DNA of 64,000 nucleotides from Fulverythrobacter ferritrahens (lineage in GTDB: Bacteria; Pseudomonadota; Alphaproteobacteria; Sphingomonadales; Sphingomonadaceae): positions 1,612,001-1,676,000 of the forward strand of contig NZ_JACDXU010000001.1 of NCBI RefSeq assembly GCF_020539485.1, written 5' to 3'. Positions within the stretch are counted from its first letter, which is position 1. Every line of letters begins with the position of its first letter. This document shows positions 34,674 to 44,220 of this stretch, piece by piece. The translations under genes and the position numbers were made by a program. The notes below the pieces were generated by a model. The model did no database searches, had not been told where the DNA came from, and was given only the letters and a program-made list of their open reading frames with translations.

Positions 34674-35672
34674 ATGGGTCTGCTGGAGGGCAAAATTGCC
34701 ATCGTTACCGGCGCCGGACGGGGGATCGGGCGGTGCCATGCTCTTACCCTGGCGCGCGAAGGTGCAGCGGTGCTGGTGAATGACGCGGGCACGGCAATCA
34801 CCGGAGGTGGACAGGACGCCGGTCCTGCCGCTCAGGTTGCGGCGGAGATCATAGCCGCAGGCGGGCACGCCATTGCCGATACGAGCGATATCGGCAGCTG
34901 GAACGCCCCTAAGGCTCTGGTCGAGCGGGCCCTGGATGAATTCGGCCGGCTCGACATTGTGGTGAACAATGCCGGCATCACATTGTATGATTCCATTGCC
35001 ACCGAAAGCGGCGAGAACTGGCAGCGGGTGATGGATGTGAACCTCACCGGCACCGCCGCCCTCATCCACTGGGCCGCCCGATATTGGGAGAGCGAGGGGC
35101 CGCAACTCGGCCGCGCAGTGGTGAACACCTCCTCCCCCGCCGGAACGAACCCGCCACCGGGCGCAATTTCCTACGTGGTTTCCAAGGCCGGGGTCGCCGC
35201 CCTGACCATGGCCGCCGCCACGGAGCTTTGCCATCTGGGCGTGCGGGTGAACGCGCTGGCGCCCATGGCTCGATCACGCATGAGCGAAGCGATCCCCATG
35301 CTCGACAAGATCATGAAAGTGCCGGAAAGCGGGCTGGACCGGATGGCGCCGGAGAATGTCTCCCGCCTGATGTTCTATCTTACATCCCCCGCCTGTCGCT
35401 TCACCGGGCGCGTCTTCGGCGCGGATGGAGACCGGATCTATCTGTTCCAGAGCATGAGCGCGGAACCCGGAATCGACAATGGTGGCAAGGTCTGGACGCA
35501 GAAGGCACTGGCCAGCGCGCTGGAGGCCGTGCCGCAACGTGACGCATCGTGGATGATAGCCCCCAATCTGCATGTACAGGCCGGCGCTCCCCCGCAGGAT
35601 GTTCTGGATGCCTTCGGCCGTATCGCGCGAGATGAGCCGGTACGGGTCTGGGCCCCTATCGACCGGCGCTAA
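34674..35672 (+). CDS. Short-chain dehydrogenase/reductase, MFE-2-like
   Basis: The 332-residue SDR has cofactor motif TGAGRGIG (12-19), NNAG, Ser in NTSSPAG, and catalytic Tyr167 and Lys171 (YVVSK). The insertion VNDAGTAITGG after the second strand, typical of hydroxyacyl-CoA dehydrogenases of the MFE-2 type, and about 90 extra C-terminal residues set it apart from simple 250-residue SDRs. It follows the GMC gene by 22 bases and ends 22 bases from the convergent lyase gene. Confidence 0.9.
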   Translation: MGLLEGKIAIVTGAGRGIGRCHALTLAREGAAVLVNDAGTAITGGGQDAGPAAQVAAEIIAAGGHAIADTSDIGSWNAPKALVERALDEFGRLDIVVNNAGITLYDSIATESGENWQRVMDVNLTGTAALIHWAARYWESEGPQLGRAVVNTSSPAGTNPPPGAISYVVSKAGVAALTMAAATELCHLGVRVNALAPMARSRMSEAIPMLDKIMKVPESGLDRMAPENVSRLMFYLTSPACRFTGRVFGADGDRIYLFQSMSAEPGIDNGGKVWTQKALASALEAVPQRDASWMIAPNLHVQAGAPPQDVLDAFGRIARDEPVRVWAPIDRR

Positions 35673-35694
35673 TCACCCCATCAGCTTCCAGGTC

Positions 35695-36855
35695 TCAAGG
35701 CTCCATGAAATAGAGGGTCGCGTATCCACCAAGACTGCGATTGTAGAGCGGACGCATCTTTTGCAGGGTCGGCAAGGCAGCCTCCCGGAGAGGCGGGCGC
35801 TTCGCGGCGAGTTCCAGCCATGACAAATACTGGTCGTCCCCCAGATAGGAATCGCTTTGCCCTGCATCACCGGCGCGGGCCGCCACGAGGGAAGGCGTGG
35901 CGTTGATGGCCAGCGTATGACCCAGAATCGTATCGAGCGAACGGCCGTCCTTCGTTACCGCATAAAGATCATAGCCCTGGCGCGCGGCGATCTGGGCGAT
36001 GAATGCCAGATACATCGCTGCATAGTTTTGATAATGCGCGGCGTGGCTGCCCCGCCGCATTTCCAGCGCCAGCGTGCCGTCCGGCGCCGCATCGTCCACT
36101 GCCGAATAGACCGCGCTCACGCCATAGCGGAACAGTTCGTCATCCCGCGTCAGCACTCCGATCATCGCGGCATAGACGGCGCGGCGATAGAAGTGGTTGT
36201 TGCAGCATGTGCCTTCACGGGCTCCGGGATAGGCCATATGTGTCCGCGCCGCAGCTACCAGCCACGCCTCTATCCGCGCCTTTTGCGCTTCCATGCCGGG
36301 CACATCCTCGCGCACGAGAGAATAGGCGAAGGCCATGGCAAACAGCGTGGATTCGATCTGAAACCAGGTCTGCAAGCCCGCCTTCTTACGATCATAGGCC
36401 AGAAATGCCCTCCCCCGCGCCCAGCGGTCCAGCGCCTCGATCACGCAGCGCCCGCTGGCCATCCGGGTCGGCGCCACGAACTGGGCCGCCGCCAGCGCGG
36501 AAAGCGCGTCCTCGAAACGGTGGAACTGGGCCACCTGCATTTTCCAGGTCGGATTGTCCTTGTAGAAATCCGCCAGCGCGGCATCCCCCGCGAAAGGTTC
36601 CATCTCCATGGCATCGGCGCATGGCACACCCGGGCGGACCCGCTTGATCTCCTCCCGCAGGATCGGATCGGTGGTTGTGGCCAGATAGGCCCGGCGCGCG
36701 GCGCGATCGAAATAGCCTGCCGCCCGGTCGGTGACACGATAGGCCGAAAGATCCAGCGCCTGCCGCTCTTCCAGCGTCATCGCCCTTGCCGGCTGCCCCC
36801 CGAGCGCGAGAAGAACCACCACAAGTGCCGTAAACCGGCGGGCGAGCAGGATCAT
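35695..36855 (-). CDS. Alginate lyase-like protein (PL5 family)
   Basis: The 386-residue protein has a signal peptide (LVVVLLALGGQPARA) and an all-helical fold. PL5 catalytic elements are readable: Asn219-Asn220-His221 in CCNNHFY, and Arg268 and Tyr275 in RRGSHAAHYQNYA, whose seven-residue spacing equals the Arg/Tyr spacing of characterised A1-III/AlgL enzymes. LQTWFQIESTLF also fits. AlgL enzymes clear stray alginate from the periplasm during secretion. It is the last gene of the Alg8/Alg44 operon and overlaps alg44 by 4 bases (ATGA). Confidence 0.82.
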   Translation of the reverse strand: MILLARRFTALVVVLLALGGQPARAMTLEERQALDLSAYRVTDRAAGYFDRAARRAYLATTTDPILREEIKRVRPGVPCADAMEMEPFAGDAALADFYKDNPTWKMQVAQFHRFEDALSALAAAQFVAPTRMASGRCVIEALDRWARGRAFLAYDRKKAGLQTWFQIESTLFAMAFAYSLVREDVPGMEAQKARIEAWLVAAARTHMAYPGAREGTCCNNHFYRRAVYAAMIGVLTRDDELFRYGVSAVYSAVDDAAPDGTLALEMRRGSHAAHYQNYAAMYLAFIAQIAARQGYDLYAVTKDGRSLDTILGHTLAINATPSLVAARAGDAGQSDSYLGDDQYLSWLELAAKRPPLREAALPTLQKMRPLYNRSLGGYATLYFMEP

Positions 36856-38075
36856 TTGAAGATTACCACATCAGCCACAGCCGGGCTTTCCCGCCGGGCA
36901 GGGATTTTTGAGAGATGGAGCAGGACCGGGACAGTTCCGGGCGCCGCGCCGCCTGCGCCTTGAGGTTCGTAGCGTGACAAGGTGGAAATTCCCGCACCGA
37001 AACTCTCCACCTTGGCCGCGATCGGGGGGGAACCAGCAATGCGGGCCTCCGCGCTTTGCCCGCGATGCAGCTCGCCCTCACGCTCTGCCGGAACGCGCGC
37101 GATCACGCGCAAATCCTCCGGTGCCGCGGCGGAAAGGGCGGCCAGGGGCAGCCCCGGAGCAAGGGTAGTTCCGACGGGGGAAACCCATTCGACGATGCAG
37201 TCGCATGGGGATCGATATCGCAGCGCTGCCACGCGCCCCCGCAGCGATGCAAGCAGCAGCGCGCCTGCCGATCCGGTATCGGCTCTGGCAAAACGCAGTT
37301 CGTTTTCCGCCAGCTGCGTCTGGGTTTGCGGAGCATCGAGAACGGCGAGAAGCTGCCCCTTGCTGACCCGCTGGCCGGGCGAGACGGCAACACCGCCGAC
37401 CCTGCCAATATCCAGGGCCAGCACATCGCTGCGCGGGGCGACCAGCCGGGCGGTAGTCGCCTGAACCGTCGTTGCCGATGCCCACACCCGTGCTCCGAGA
37501 AACCCTGCCCCCAGTACCAGCGCCACGACCCCCAGCGCCAACACCGCCATCGGCACGAATCTGGTGCCGATGGAGGCCGGCGCGGCAGCATGCTGCGGCA
37601 GCGGGGTTTCCTGATCATGGCCCGCCTGGAGATCGTCCACCGTGGGCAGCACCCCGGTGAGCACGACGCGGACGATCTGCGCTAACACCGCCTGCGCGCG
37701 TACCTCGTAAGGTGCGATGACATAATGCAGAAGGCCATCCTTGATCTTGCTATCGGCCTGCGGGACGGCAGTGACTTCCAGCGCAAGCTCGAAGCCCGAA
37801 AGGGGCAGGCTGAGCTTCACGGTGCGGTTCGCATCGCTTGTGGTCCATTCGCCATGGTCCGGGCAATTCGCGGAAGGCGGCAGCTTTACCGTCAGCACAC
37901 AACGGGAGAGCCGGACGCCCTGATAGACACGGTCCCCATCGGTGAGGCGGAAATCAAGCGCGACCTCCACAAATGTCCGGGGATCGCGCCGCTCCACCAC
38001 AAAGGGCGAAAGCGTTTCCAGCATGTCCTTTTGCGGCGGGCGGCTGCCAGTCATATCCGTCTTCCCCTGATCCAT
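36852..38075 (-). CDS. alg44: Alg44-like PilZ/HlyD polysaccharide co-polymerase
   Basis: The 407-residue protein has the Alg44 layout: N-terminal PilZ-like domain, one membrane helix (about 174-196) and a periplasmic membrane-fusion-like domain. The segment SPCDC (289-293) is identical to Alg44 of Pseudomonas as I recall it. In the PilZ part the first c-di-GMP motif is kept (RRDPR, Arg29 and Arg33). The second, DxSxxG, reads R-L-S-R-C-V (55-60), with Asp and Gly replaced, so c-di-GMP control may be weak or lost. Start at 38075 or at the ATG at 38054. It sits 19 bases after alg8. Confidence 0.85.
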   Translation of the reverse strand: MDQGKTDMTGSRPPQKDMLETLSPFVVERRDPRTFVEVALDFRLTDGDRVYQGVRLSRCVLTVKLPPSANCPDHGEWTTSDANRTVKLSLPLSGFELALEVTAVPQADSKIKDGLLHYVIAPYEVRAQAVLAQIVRVVLTGVLPTVDDLQAGHDQETPLPQHAAAPASIGTRFVPMAVLALGVVALVLGAGFLGARVWASATTVQATTARLVAPRSDVLALDIGRVGGVAVSPGQRVSKGQLLAVLDAPQTQTQLAENELRFARADTGSAGALLLASLRGRVAALRYRSPCDCIVEWVSPVGTTLAPGLPLAALSAAAPEDLRVIARVPAEREGELHRGQSAEARIAGSPPIAAKVESFGAGISTLSRYEPQGAGGAAPGTVPVLLHLSKIPARRESPAVADVVIFK

Positions 38076-38094
38076 GAGGCTCTCAATCCCTGTA

Positions 38095-39729
38095 TCACCG
38101 CGCGGCCATCAGCCAGACGACCGAGAACAACCCGGCCAATGCCAGCAGATGCAGCCCGCCCGCCGCGACATTTCCTGCCACAGCCTCGCTGCCGCCGGTA
38201 ACGATGCCCTGCCGGGTCCAGCTCTGCCGGTGGAGCCGGAACTGAAGATATGTCTTCAGCAGCGCCCCCCATATCTGATCGTAGGCGAGCAGAAGGGGCC
38301 AGAGCGGATGGAAGCGCCCCCAGGCAAGCCCGTTGAGCCCTGCAAGGACGAGGCGCGAAAGGGCCACCCATGCCAGATAATACAGCAGTACCACCGGCGA
38401 GACGGTCAGGGACAAAATCAGGGCCAGAACCGGGCCGACCAGCGCGGTCCACATGGTGAGCCGCTGATCGAGGATACACAGCCAGGTAAAAGTGCCGCAC
38501 ACCCCTGGCCCCAGCTGCAAAGCGCGCGAATTGGAACGCAGCATATTGCCCAGCCAGCGATGCATCAGGCGGGTCGATCCGGACAGGAACCCGTATCCGG
38601 CGGGCAGCGCCTCGAACCCCACCGCCGTGACATCTGGAATGTAGAGCATCTTCACCTTGCGCCGTAGCAGGGCATACCAAGCCGATTTGTCGTCCCCAGT
38701 CAGGAAGCGGAAGCGGCCATGCAGCCAATCGCGCATCCCGTCATTCTCGATCAAATCGATGAATTCGGGGCGCACCACTTCCTCGTTTCGATAGAGCGAG
38801 AAACGCCCCGTGAGTACGAGCAGCCGCCGACTGAGCGAAAGCGACGACATCAGGACATGGCGCTGGGCATAGCGCAGCGAATACCATGAGGCCGACACCC
38901 CATCGCCATTGGTGACGGCGGAATTATTGGTGGTCAGTGCCCCAAGCGTGGGATCAGCCAGGAAGAATGGCAGGCATTTCTCCAGAGCGCCCCGCTCTAC
39001 CACCACATCCCCATCCAGCAGCATCGTTACCGAACCGCGGGGCAATTCGCGCCGGGCAAGGCAGCGCAGCGCCATGCCGAGCGCGCTGCGCTTTCCGTCT
39101 CCGCGCTGGAACTGGACGATCATCTCGATCCCCGCCGGAAAAGTGAATGATGCCAGCATGTCGTCCAGCAGCATCCGGTCCCGGTCCGTAGTGATCGCGG
39201 CGATCACCGTGGCGGGCGCGCCATATGCGGCCAGATCGGCGAACAGGGCGGAATAGACCGCCCGGAACTCTGCCCGGGCGATGTTGTAGGATGTCACCAC
39301 TACCGCGACATGGGGAACGCGGCGCCCTTTGGCCCCTTCCCGAACCCTGACCGCCATGCGGGGGAAAACGAGGCACAGATAGATCGCCGCCCTGGCGAAG
39401 TGCAAACCGGCCCAGCTGTGGCGCCACATTGCGATAAGGCCGTACATGCCGGGCACGGCCACCAGCAGCGTCGCCACGCGATCGGATTGCAGCAGCAATG
39501 CCGCGGCCCAAACCGCCACCGCAGCCAGCAACACGAAGCCCATCAACAATGGCGGATCGGCAAAGCTCTGGCCACCTTGCGCCGCATCGACTGGATCGTG
39601 CGGACGCAATTGATCGAGAGTCAGGATCGGCATAGCGCCCTTGGCTTCTACGCTTCCAAAAGCAGAGCGCGCCCGGCCGCGCGAGTTCGAGCGCGGGTCG
39701 AGGATCGCTTCCCCAGGCAGACTGGCCAC
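38095..39729 (-). CDS. alg8: Alg8-like family 2 glycosyltransferase (alginate-type polymerase)
   Basis: The protein has 544 residues from the GTG at 39729, or 512 from the ATG at 39633 (AAGG before it). N-terminal membrane helices are followed by a GT2 domain with VVVTSYN, QRGDGKRSA (208-216), DGD (239-241), LTGRFSLYR and TGDDKS (344-349), then SNSRAL and C-terminal helices. TGDDKS, the RWLGN..RSN segment and the overall order match Alg8, which polymerises GDP-mannuronate at the inner membrane with Alg44. The sugar donor used here is not known; no algD or algA is in the window. Confidence 0.88.
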   Translation of the reverse strand: MASLPGEAILDPRSNSRGRARSAFGSVEAKGAMPILTLDQLRPHDPVDAAQGGQSFADPPLLMGFVLLAAVAVWAAALLLQSDRVATLLVAVPGMYGLIAMWRHSWAGLHFARAAIYLCLVFPRMAVRVREGAKGRRVPHVAVVVTSYNIARAEFRAVYSALFADLAAYGAPATVIAAITTDRDRMLLDDMLASFTFPAGIEMIVQFQRGDGKRSALGMALRCLARRELPRGSVTMLLDGDVVVERGALEKCLPFFLADPTLGALTTNNSAVTNGDGVSASWYSLRYAQRHVLMSSLSLSRRLLVLTGRFSLYRNEEVVRPEFIDLIENDGMRDWLHGRFRFLTGDDKSAWYALLRRKVKMLYIPDVTAVGFEALPAGYGFLSGSTRLMHRWLGNMLRSNSRALQLGPGVCGTFTWLCILDQRLTMWTALVGPVLALILSLTVSPVVLLYYLAWVALSRLVLAGLNGLAWGRFHPLWPLLLAYDQIWGALLKTYLQFRLHRQSWTRQGIVTGGSEAVAGNVAAGGLHLLALAGLFSVVWLMAAR

Positions 39730-39753
39730 GCGGATCGCCCCTGCCAGCTCGCC

Positions 39754-40449
39754 TTAGAACCGAAACTCCGTGCCGATGCCGGCGTAGGGAGAATCGCGAT
39801 CGCTGCCCTCCTCACTCCCGAAGGAATATCCGCCCCGGAAAGTGAGCCGAATATCTCCTGCCTTGATGTTGGAGAGGCTGAAGCCGACCTGCGTGCTTTT
39901 GAAATAATCGCTGCCCACCCGCGAGACTTCAGGTCCGATGAAAACAGAGCCCGTGCGCATTTCTACGCGCCCCGCGACCCGATAGGCATTATCGCGTGTA
40001 ACATATTCCGCAGTTCCCGAAACAAAGACCGGCCCCTTGCGGTCAGTAAAGGCCTCCAGCTTGAACATCGCCGCCGCGCCTTCGCGCTGGCCGACATTAG
40101 CCCCAGTACGGTCGATATAGGCTGCTCCCGCTGAAATCCGGGTCTTCCAACCCTTGCCCGCGATCTGATAACCCACCAGCACATTTGCACGCAGCCGTTC
40201 GTTGGTAGCGCCAGATTGCGATTCCGACGAGCCATAGCTCACATCCGCGCGCAGCAGCGGCCCGCTTTCCTTCAAGGAGCCGGACAGAAGCGTTGTATAG
40301 CTCCCCGTGATATTGGCGCCATGATCGTAGATTTTCGCGGTGACGCCCAGACGCTGCACATCGTCCTTTGCATGGGCCGGCACGGCGCAGATAAGCGCCG
40401 CCGGAATGGCGCACGGCATAGCCGCGAGAATCGATCCCCTGATGTTCAT
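39754..40449 (-). CDS. Outer-membrane protein, BcsS-like
   Basis: The 231-residue protein begins at the ATG at 40449, chosen because GGGGG stands five bases upstream; the start ten codons earlier lacks a site. A signal peptide (PAALICAVPAHA) is followed by antiparallel strands ending in a terminal aromatic residue (GIGTEFRF), so it is a small barrel. Segments such as GYQIAGKGWKTRISAGAAYID and VFIGPEVSRVGSDYFKSTQVG resemble BcsS, a protein of alphaproteobacterial cellulose loci. As first gene of the alg8 operon it could be the outer-membrane partner that replaces AlgE. That role is inference. Confidence 0.62.
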   Translation of the reverse strand: MNIRGSILAAMPCAIPAALICAVPAHAKDDVQRLGVTAKIYDHGANITGSYTTLLSGSLKESGPLLRADVSYGSSESQSGATNERLRANVLVGYQIAGKGWKTRISAGAAYIDRTGANVGQREGAAAMFKLEAFTDRKGPVFVSGTAEYVTRDNAYRVAGRVEMRTGSVFIGPEVSRVGSDYFKSTQVGFSLSNIKAGDIRLTFRGGYSFGSEEGSDRDSPYAGIGTEFRF

Positions 40450-40579
40450 GGAAGCCCCCTTCGAATTTGGGATTACCATGAAGGGAAACGGTTAATGCAT
40501 CGTTCGGAAACTTCTCCCCCGCAAGTTTTTTCTAGGGAAAACCAGCATTATGAGCGCCGTCCTGCCTCTCCCGCGATTG

Positions 40580-41431
40580 TCAGCTACCAACGATAATTCC
40601 GCCATTGGGGTGCAGCACCTGTCCGCTCATATAGCTGGAATCCTCACAGGCGAGGAACAGGAAGCACGGCGCCACTTCGTTCGGCTGCCCGGGCCGCCCC
40701 ATCGGGGTATCTTCGCCAAAATGCGCCACCTTCTCGGGCGGGGCGCCTCCTGAAGGATTGAGCGGGGTCCAGATCGGACCAGGCGCCACCGCATTCACCC
40801 GGATGCCTTTCTCGATCAGGTTCTCGCTCAGAGAGCGCGTGAAGGCCGTGATCGCACCCTTGGTGCTGGAATAATCCAGCAACTGCTTCGATCCCTTGTA
40901 CATGGTGACCGAAGTGCAATTGATGATGGCGCTGCCTTCCCTGAGATGAGGCAGGGCCGCCTGGGTGAGGAAGAACATCGAGAAGATGTTGGTCTGAAAA
41001 GTACGCCGCAATTGCTTCTCGGTGATGTGGCGGATGTCCTCATCCGGATGCTGCTCCCCAGCATTGTTCACCAGAATATCGATCTGGCCGAACTCCGCGA
41101 TGGCTGCCTCGACCAGATTTCTGCAGATCGCTTCGTCTCCAAGGTCACCAGCGAGAGTCAGCGCCCTGCTGCCTTCTTCGCGAACTATCCGGGCAGTTTC
41201 CTCAGCATCGTCATGTTCGCAGAGATAGGCAATTACCACATCCGCCCCTTCGCGTGCGAACAGCGCGGCCACCGCCCGGCCGATCCCGCTGTCGGCGCCA
41301 GTTACGATAGCGACCTTGCCCTTCAGCCGGCCTGAGCCGGGATAGCGGGGCTGCCAATTGGGCTTGGGCTCCAACTCGCTCTCATGGCCGGGAAGGCCGT
41401 CTTCATGCACCATGCCGGTTGTCCGGTTCAT
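40580..41431 (-). CDS. Short-chain dehydrogenase, general-stress type
   Basis: The 283-residue protein starts at the ATG at 41431 with GGAGA seven bases before it; a longer frame upstream is not credible. The N-terminal tail (HESELEPKPNWQPRYPGSGRLKGK) precedes the SDR domain with TGADSGIG, NNAGEQHP, Ser in NCTSVTMYKG and Tyr/Lys in YSSTKGA. This tail and the EQHP segment are typical of the YhdF/YhxC-like SDRs induced by stress. Substrate unknown. Confidence 0.9.
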   Translation of the reverse strand: MNRTTGMVHEDGLPGHESELEPKPNWQPRYPGSGRLKGKVAIVTGADSGIGRAVAALFAREGADVVIAYLCEHDDAEETARIVREEGSRALTLAGDLGDEAICRNLVEAAIAEFGQIDILVNNAGEQHPDEDIRHITEKQLRRTFQTNIFSMFFLTQAALPHLREGSAIINCTSVTMYKGSKQLLDYSSTKGAITAFTRSLSENLIEKGIRVNAVAPGPIWTPLNPSGGAPPEKVAHFGEDTPMGRPGQPNEVAPCFLFLACEDSSYMSGQVLHPNGGIIVGS

Positions 41432-41652
41432 GAAATTCTCTCCTTGCACATGGCGCCGCGTCGCCCTTTCCAGGTAGGAGTGGAGACACGGGTCAGGTAC
41501 GACGCGGCGCTGTGGGCGGGAGCAGAGAGTTGTGTGGGAGGCTCCCGCCTCACCGTTAAATGAACCCCCGGCAAGACCCTTGCAGTCAGTTGCGAGGCTT
41601 GCCTGCCTTGGGCGTGGGCGATCCAGCTGAGCGGAAGCTTCGCTCCAAACTG

Positions 41653-41850
41653 TCAATCAATGGCCCAGAAGCCGTTTTCGCTACGCCGGATGGTGCAGAG
41701 GCGCTCCCGATCGCACCACAATTCGGCAGAGCGGTTCGGCTCGTGCCTGTCCGCTATGTTCAGGGCCGCACCGGGATCATTCGCATCGAATTCAATCGTC
41801 TGGGCGACACCGATGCCATCGTCTGAATAAATCAGCCTGTATGTGTACAT
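41653..41850 (-). CDS. Small conserved-looking protein
   Basis: The 65-residue protein starts MYTYRLIYSDDGIGVAQTIE and is preceded by GGGAG seven bases before the ATG, so translation is plausible. It is acidic to neutral, has a compact alpha/beta look (IEFDANDPGAALNIADR) and two Cys, and no signal or membrane segment. I do not recognise the family. It stands alone between the stress-type SDR and the 95-residue gene. Confidence 0.6.
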   Translation of the reverse strand: MYTYRLIYSDDGIGVAQTIEFDANDPGAALNIADRHEPNRSAELWCDRERLCTIRRSENGFWAID

Positions 41851-41951
41851 TGGACAGCTCCCGATCTGGAGAGGCGATGAAACACCTCAGGAGTTCCCCT
41901 GTCGCTGTCCAAAATTTGCATGGGCCGCCGCGGCGGGCAAGCCCCCTCGCC

Positions 41952-41988
41952 GCCTGCCCGTCCCGATTCACGCACGGTTCGGGCAGGC
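41952..41988. repeat. Inverted repeat downstream of the 95-residue gene
   Basis: GCCTGCCCG and CGGGCAGGC, 19 bases apart, lie just after the stop of the gene at 42014. A terminator stem without T run is the likely role. Confidence 0.4.
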
Positions 41989-42013
41989 GACGTTCATTGA
42001 GCACGACGCGAGA

Positions 42014-42301
42014 TTATTCCTCTTCGTCGTCCATCATTTCTTCGCCTTCGAAGGCATCCATATCGATCCGGCCCGAGCGGAGCATTTCCTCCTCCTTCTC
42101 TACCAGATCTGGCACGTCGCGCGGAACGAGATCGGCGGGATTGGCCTTGCCTCCCGGCTCGCTCTCTTCACCCAGCTGCAGATGCCGCGCTTCTTCAGCA
42201 ATATCCTGGGCCTGCGTGCCTTGCTCATTCTGCTCGGAATTCTGCAGATCGGGATCATTATAGTCATCCTGGCGCTGCCGGGGATCATCCTTGCTGTCCA
42301 T
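42014..42301 (-). CDS. Small acidic, probably disordered protein
   Basis: The product has 95 residues from the ATG at 42301, supported by GGAGT six bases upstream. It is highly acidic and rich in Asp, Glu and Gln (NSEQNEQGTQAQDIAEEARH) and ends in a run of acidic residues (EGEEMMDDEEE), so it is probably largely unstructured. It lies 22 bases after the 86-residue gene and likely shares its transcript. No function can be assigned. Confidence 0.65.
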   Translation of the reverse strand: MDSKDDPRQRQDDYNDPDLQNSEQNEQGTQAQDIAEEARHLQLGEESEPGGKANPADLVPRDVPDLVEKEEEMLRSGRIDMDAFEGEEMMDDEEE

Positions 42302-42323
42302 GATAGCACTCCGTTTCTGCCGG

Positions 42324-42584
42324 TTACTTCCTAGATTTTGCTCCGGCCCGGCGCGATCCAGCCTTGGGCGCGGGCATCTCTTCGTCGCGCTCCTGGCGGT
42401 TATGATCAAGGCGGCGCTTGAGCGCATATCCCCCTGCCAAAGCCGCCAGCAGGCCGAACGGGCCGATCTTCTTGAGCGCTGCCACCCCGCCTGCGCCCAA
42501 AAGCGCTCCGGCGGTGCCGTTCAAGCCGTCCACATGCCGCGCGGCGCGTTCGCCCGCATAAGCACCGATCATTTTGCCGATCAT
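42324..42584 (-). CDS. Small membrane-associated protein
   Basis: The 86-residue protein starts MIGKMIGAYAGERAARHVDG with a perfect GGAGG five bases before the ATG. A Gly/Ala-rich hydrophobic middle (GTAGALLGAGGVAAL, PFGLLAALAGGYAL) looks like one or two short membrane helices. A basic tail follows (KAGSRRAGAKSRK). It pairs with the acidic protein downstream. Function unknown. Confidence 0.65.
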   Translation of the reverse strand: MIGKMIGAYAGERAARHVDGLNGTAGALLGAGGVAALKKIGPFGLLAALAGGYALKRRLDHNRQERDEEMPAPKAGSRRAGAKSRK

Positions 42585-43008
42585 CTGGTCCTCCTTCCGT
42601 TGCCAGTGTGTGTTTCCGTCGATCTGTCAGAACTCTGCCCCGGCATCGCTCCGGGGTTGCTACGGGGTTCATGAGATCAACGGACACGGCGGCAAATGGC
42701 TCCGCCTGCCATGGCAGGACGCCGCAAAGCGCGCACAGCCAGTCCCGCGGCAGGAGGGGCCGATCTAATGATCGAAGTTTTCCGGCTTGCGCCAGTTGAT
42801 GCGAGGGAAGGCTCCCGCGCCCCCGAAAGACGCGCGGGATCACTTTACATTGCAAGCCGAACGCAGGCCATGGCGGGGCAAGGAAACCGCCATCGCGCCT
42901 GCAGGCGGAAAGACGCGGAACCGTGGTTGGGAAACCGCGCCGGTCACACCTGCAGAGATAATCGCGCCAGCGGCCCTGCAGCTTCGGCAGCACCACGGCC
43001 CGTGCCGC
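42585..43008. other. Gap before mreB paralogue with no supported gene
   Basis: About 420 bases. Frames are open on both strands but their translations are rich in Arg, Pro and Cys, overlap known genes out of frame and lack ribosome sites. The promoter of the small membrane-protein gene and the 3' untranslated end of the mreB paralogue should lie here. I see no strong terminator. Confidence 0.5.
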
Positions 43009-44073
<1,065 letters not shown>

Positions 44074-44220
44074 TTATCCGGCTCAGAACCTTCGCCTGGC
44101 CAGACATAATCTTCTTGTTATTATCGATAGCAACAGTGAGGTATTGCGATCTGAATCCCAGACCAACCGCATACCCCCTGTTTACTGCAACGCAGCCAGA
44201 ACGGAGCGCCTCCCGCCAGC

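Noticed and set aside
40450-42700. EcfG-type (GGAAC-N16/17-CGTT) general stress promoters before the SDR and small genes
   Set aside because: Partial GGAAC-like matches exist (for example in the minus-strand sequence before 41850) but without the CGTT half at the right distance.
42406-42996. 196-codon minus-strand frame before the mreB paralogue
   Set aside because: It overlaps the well-supported 86-residue gene in another frame and reads as Arg/Cys/Pro-rich random sequence.
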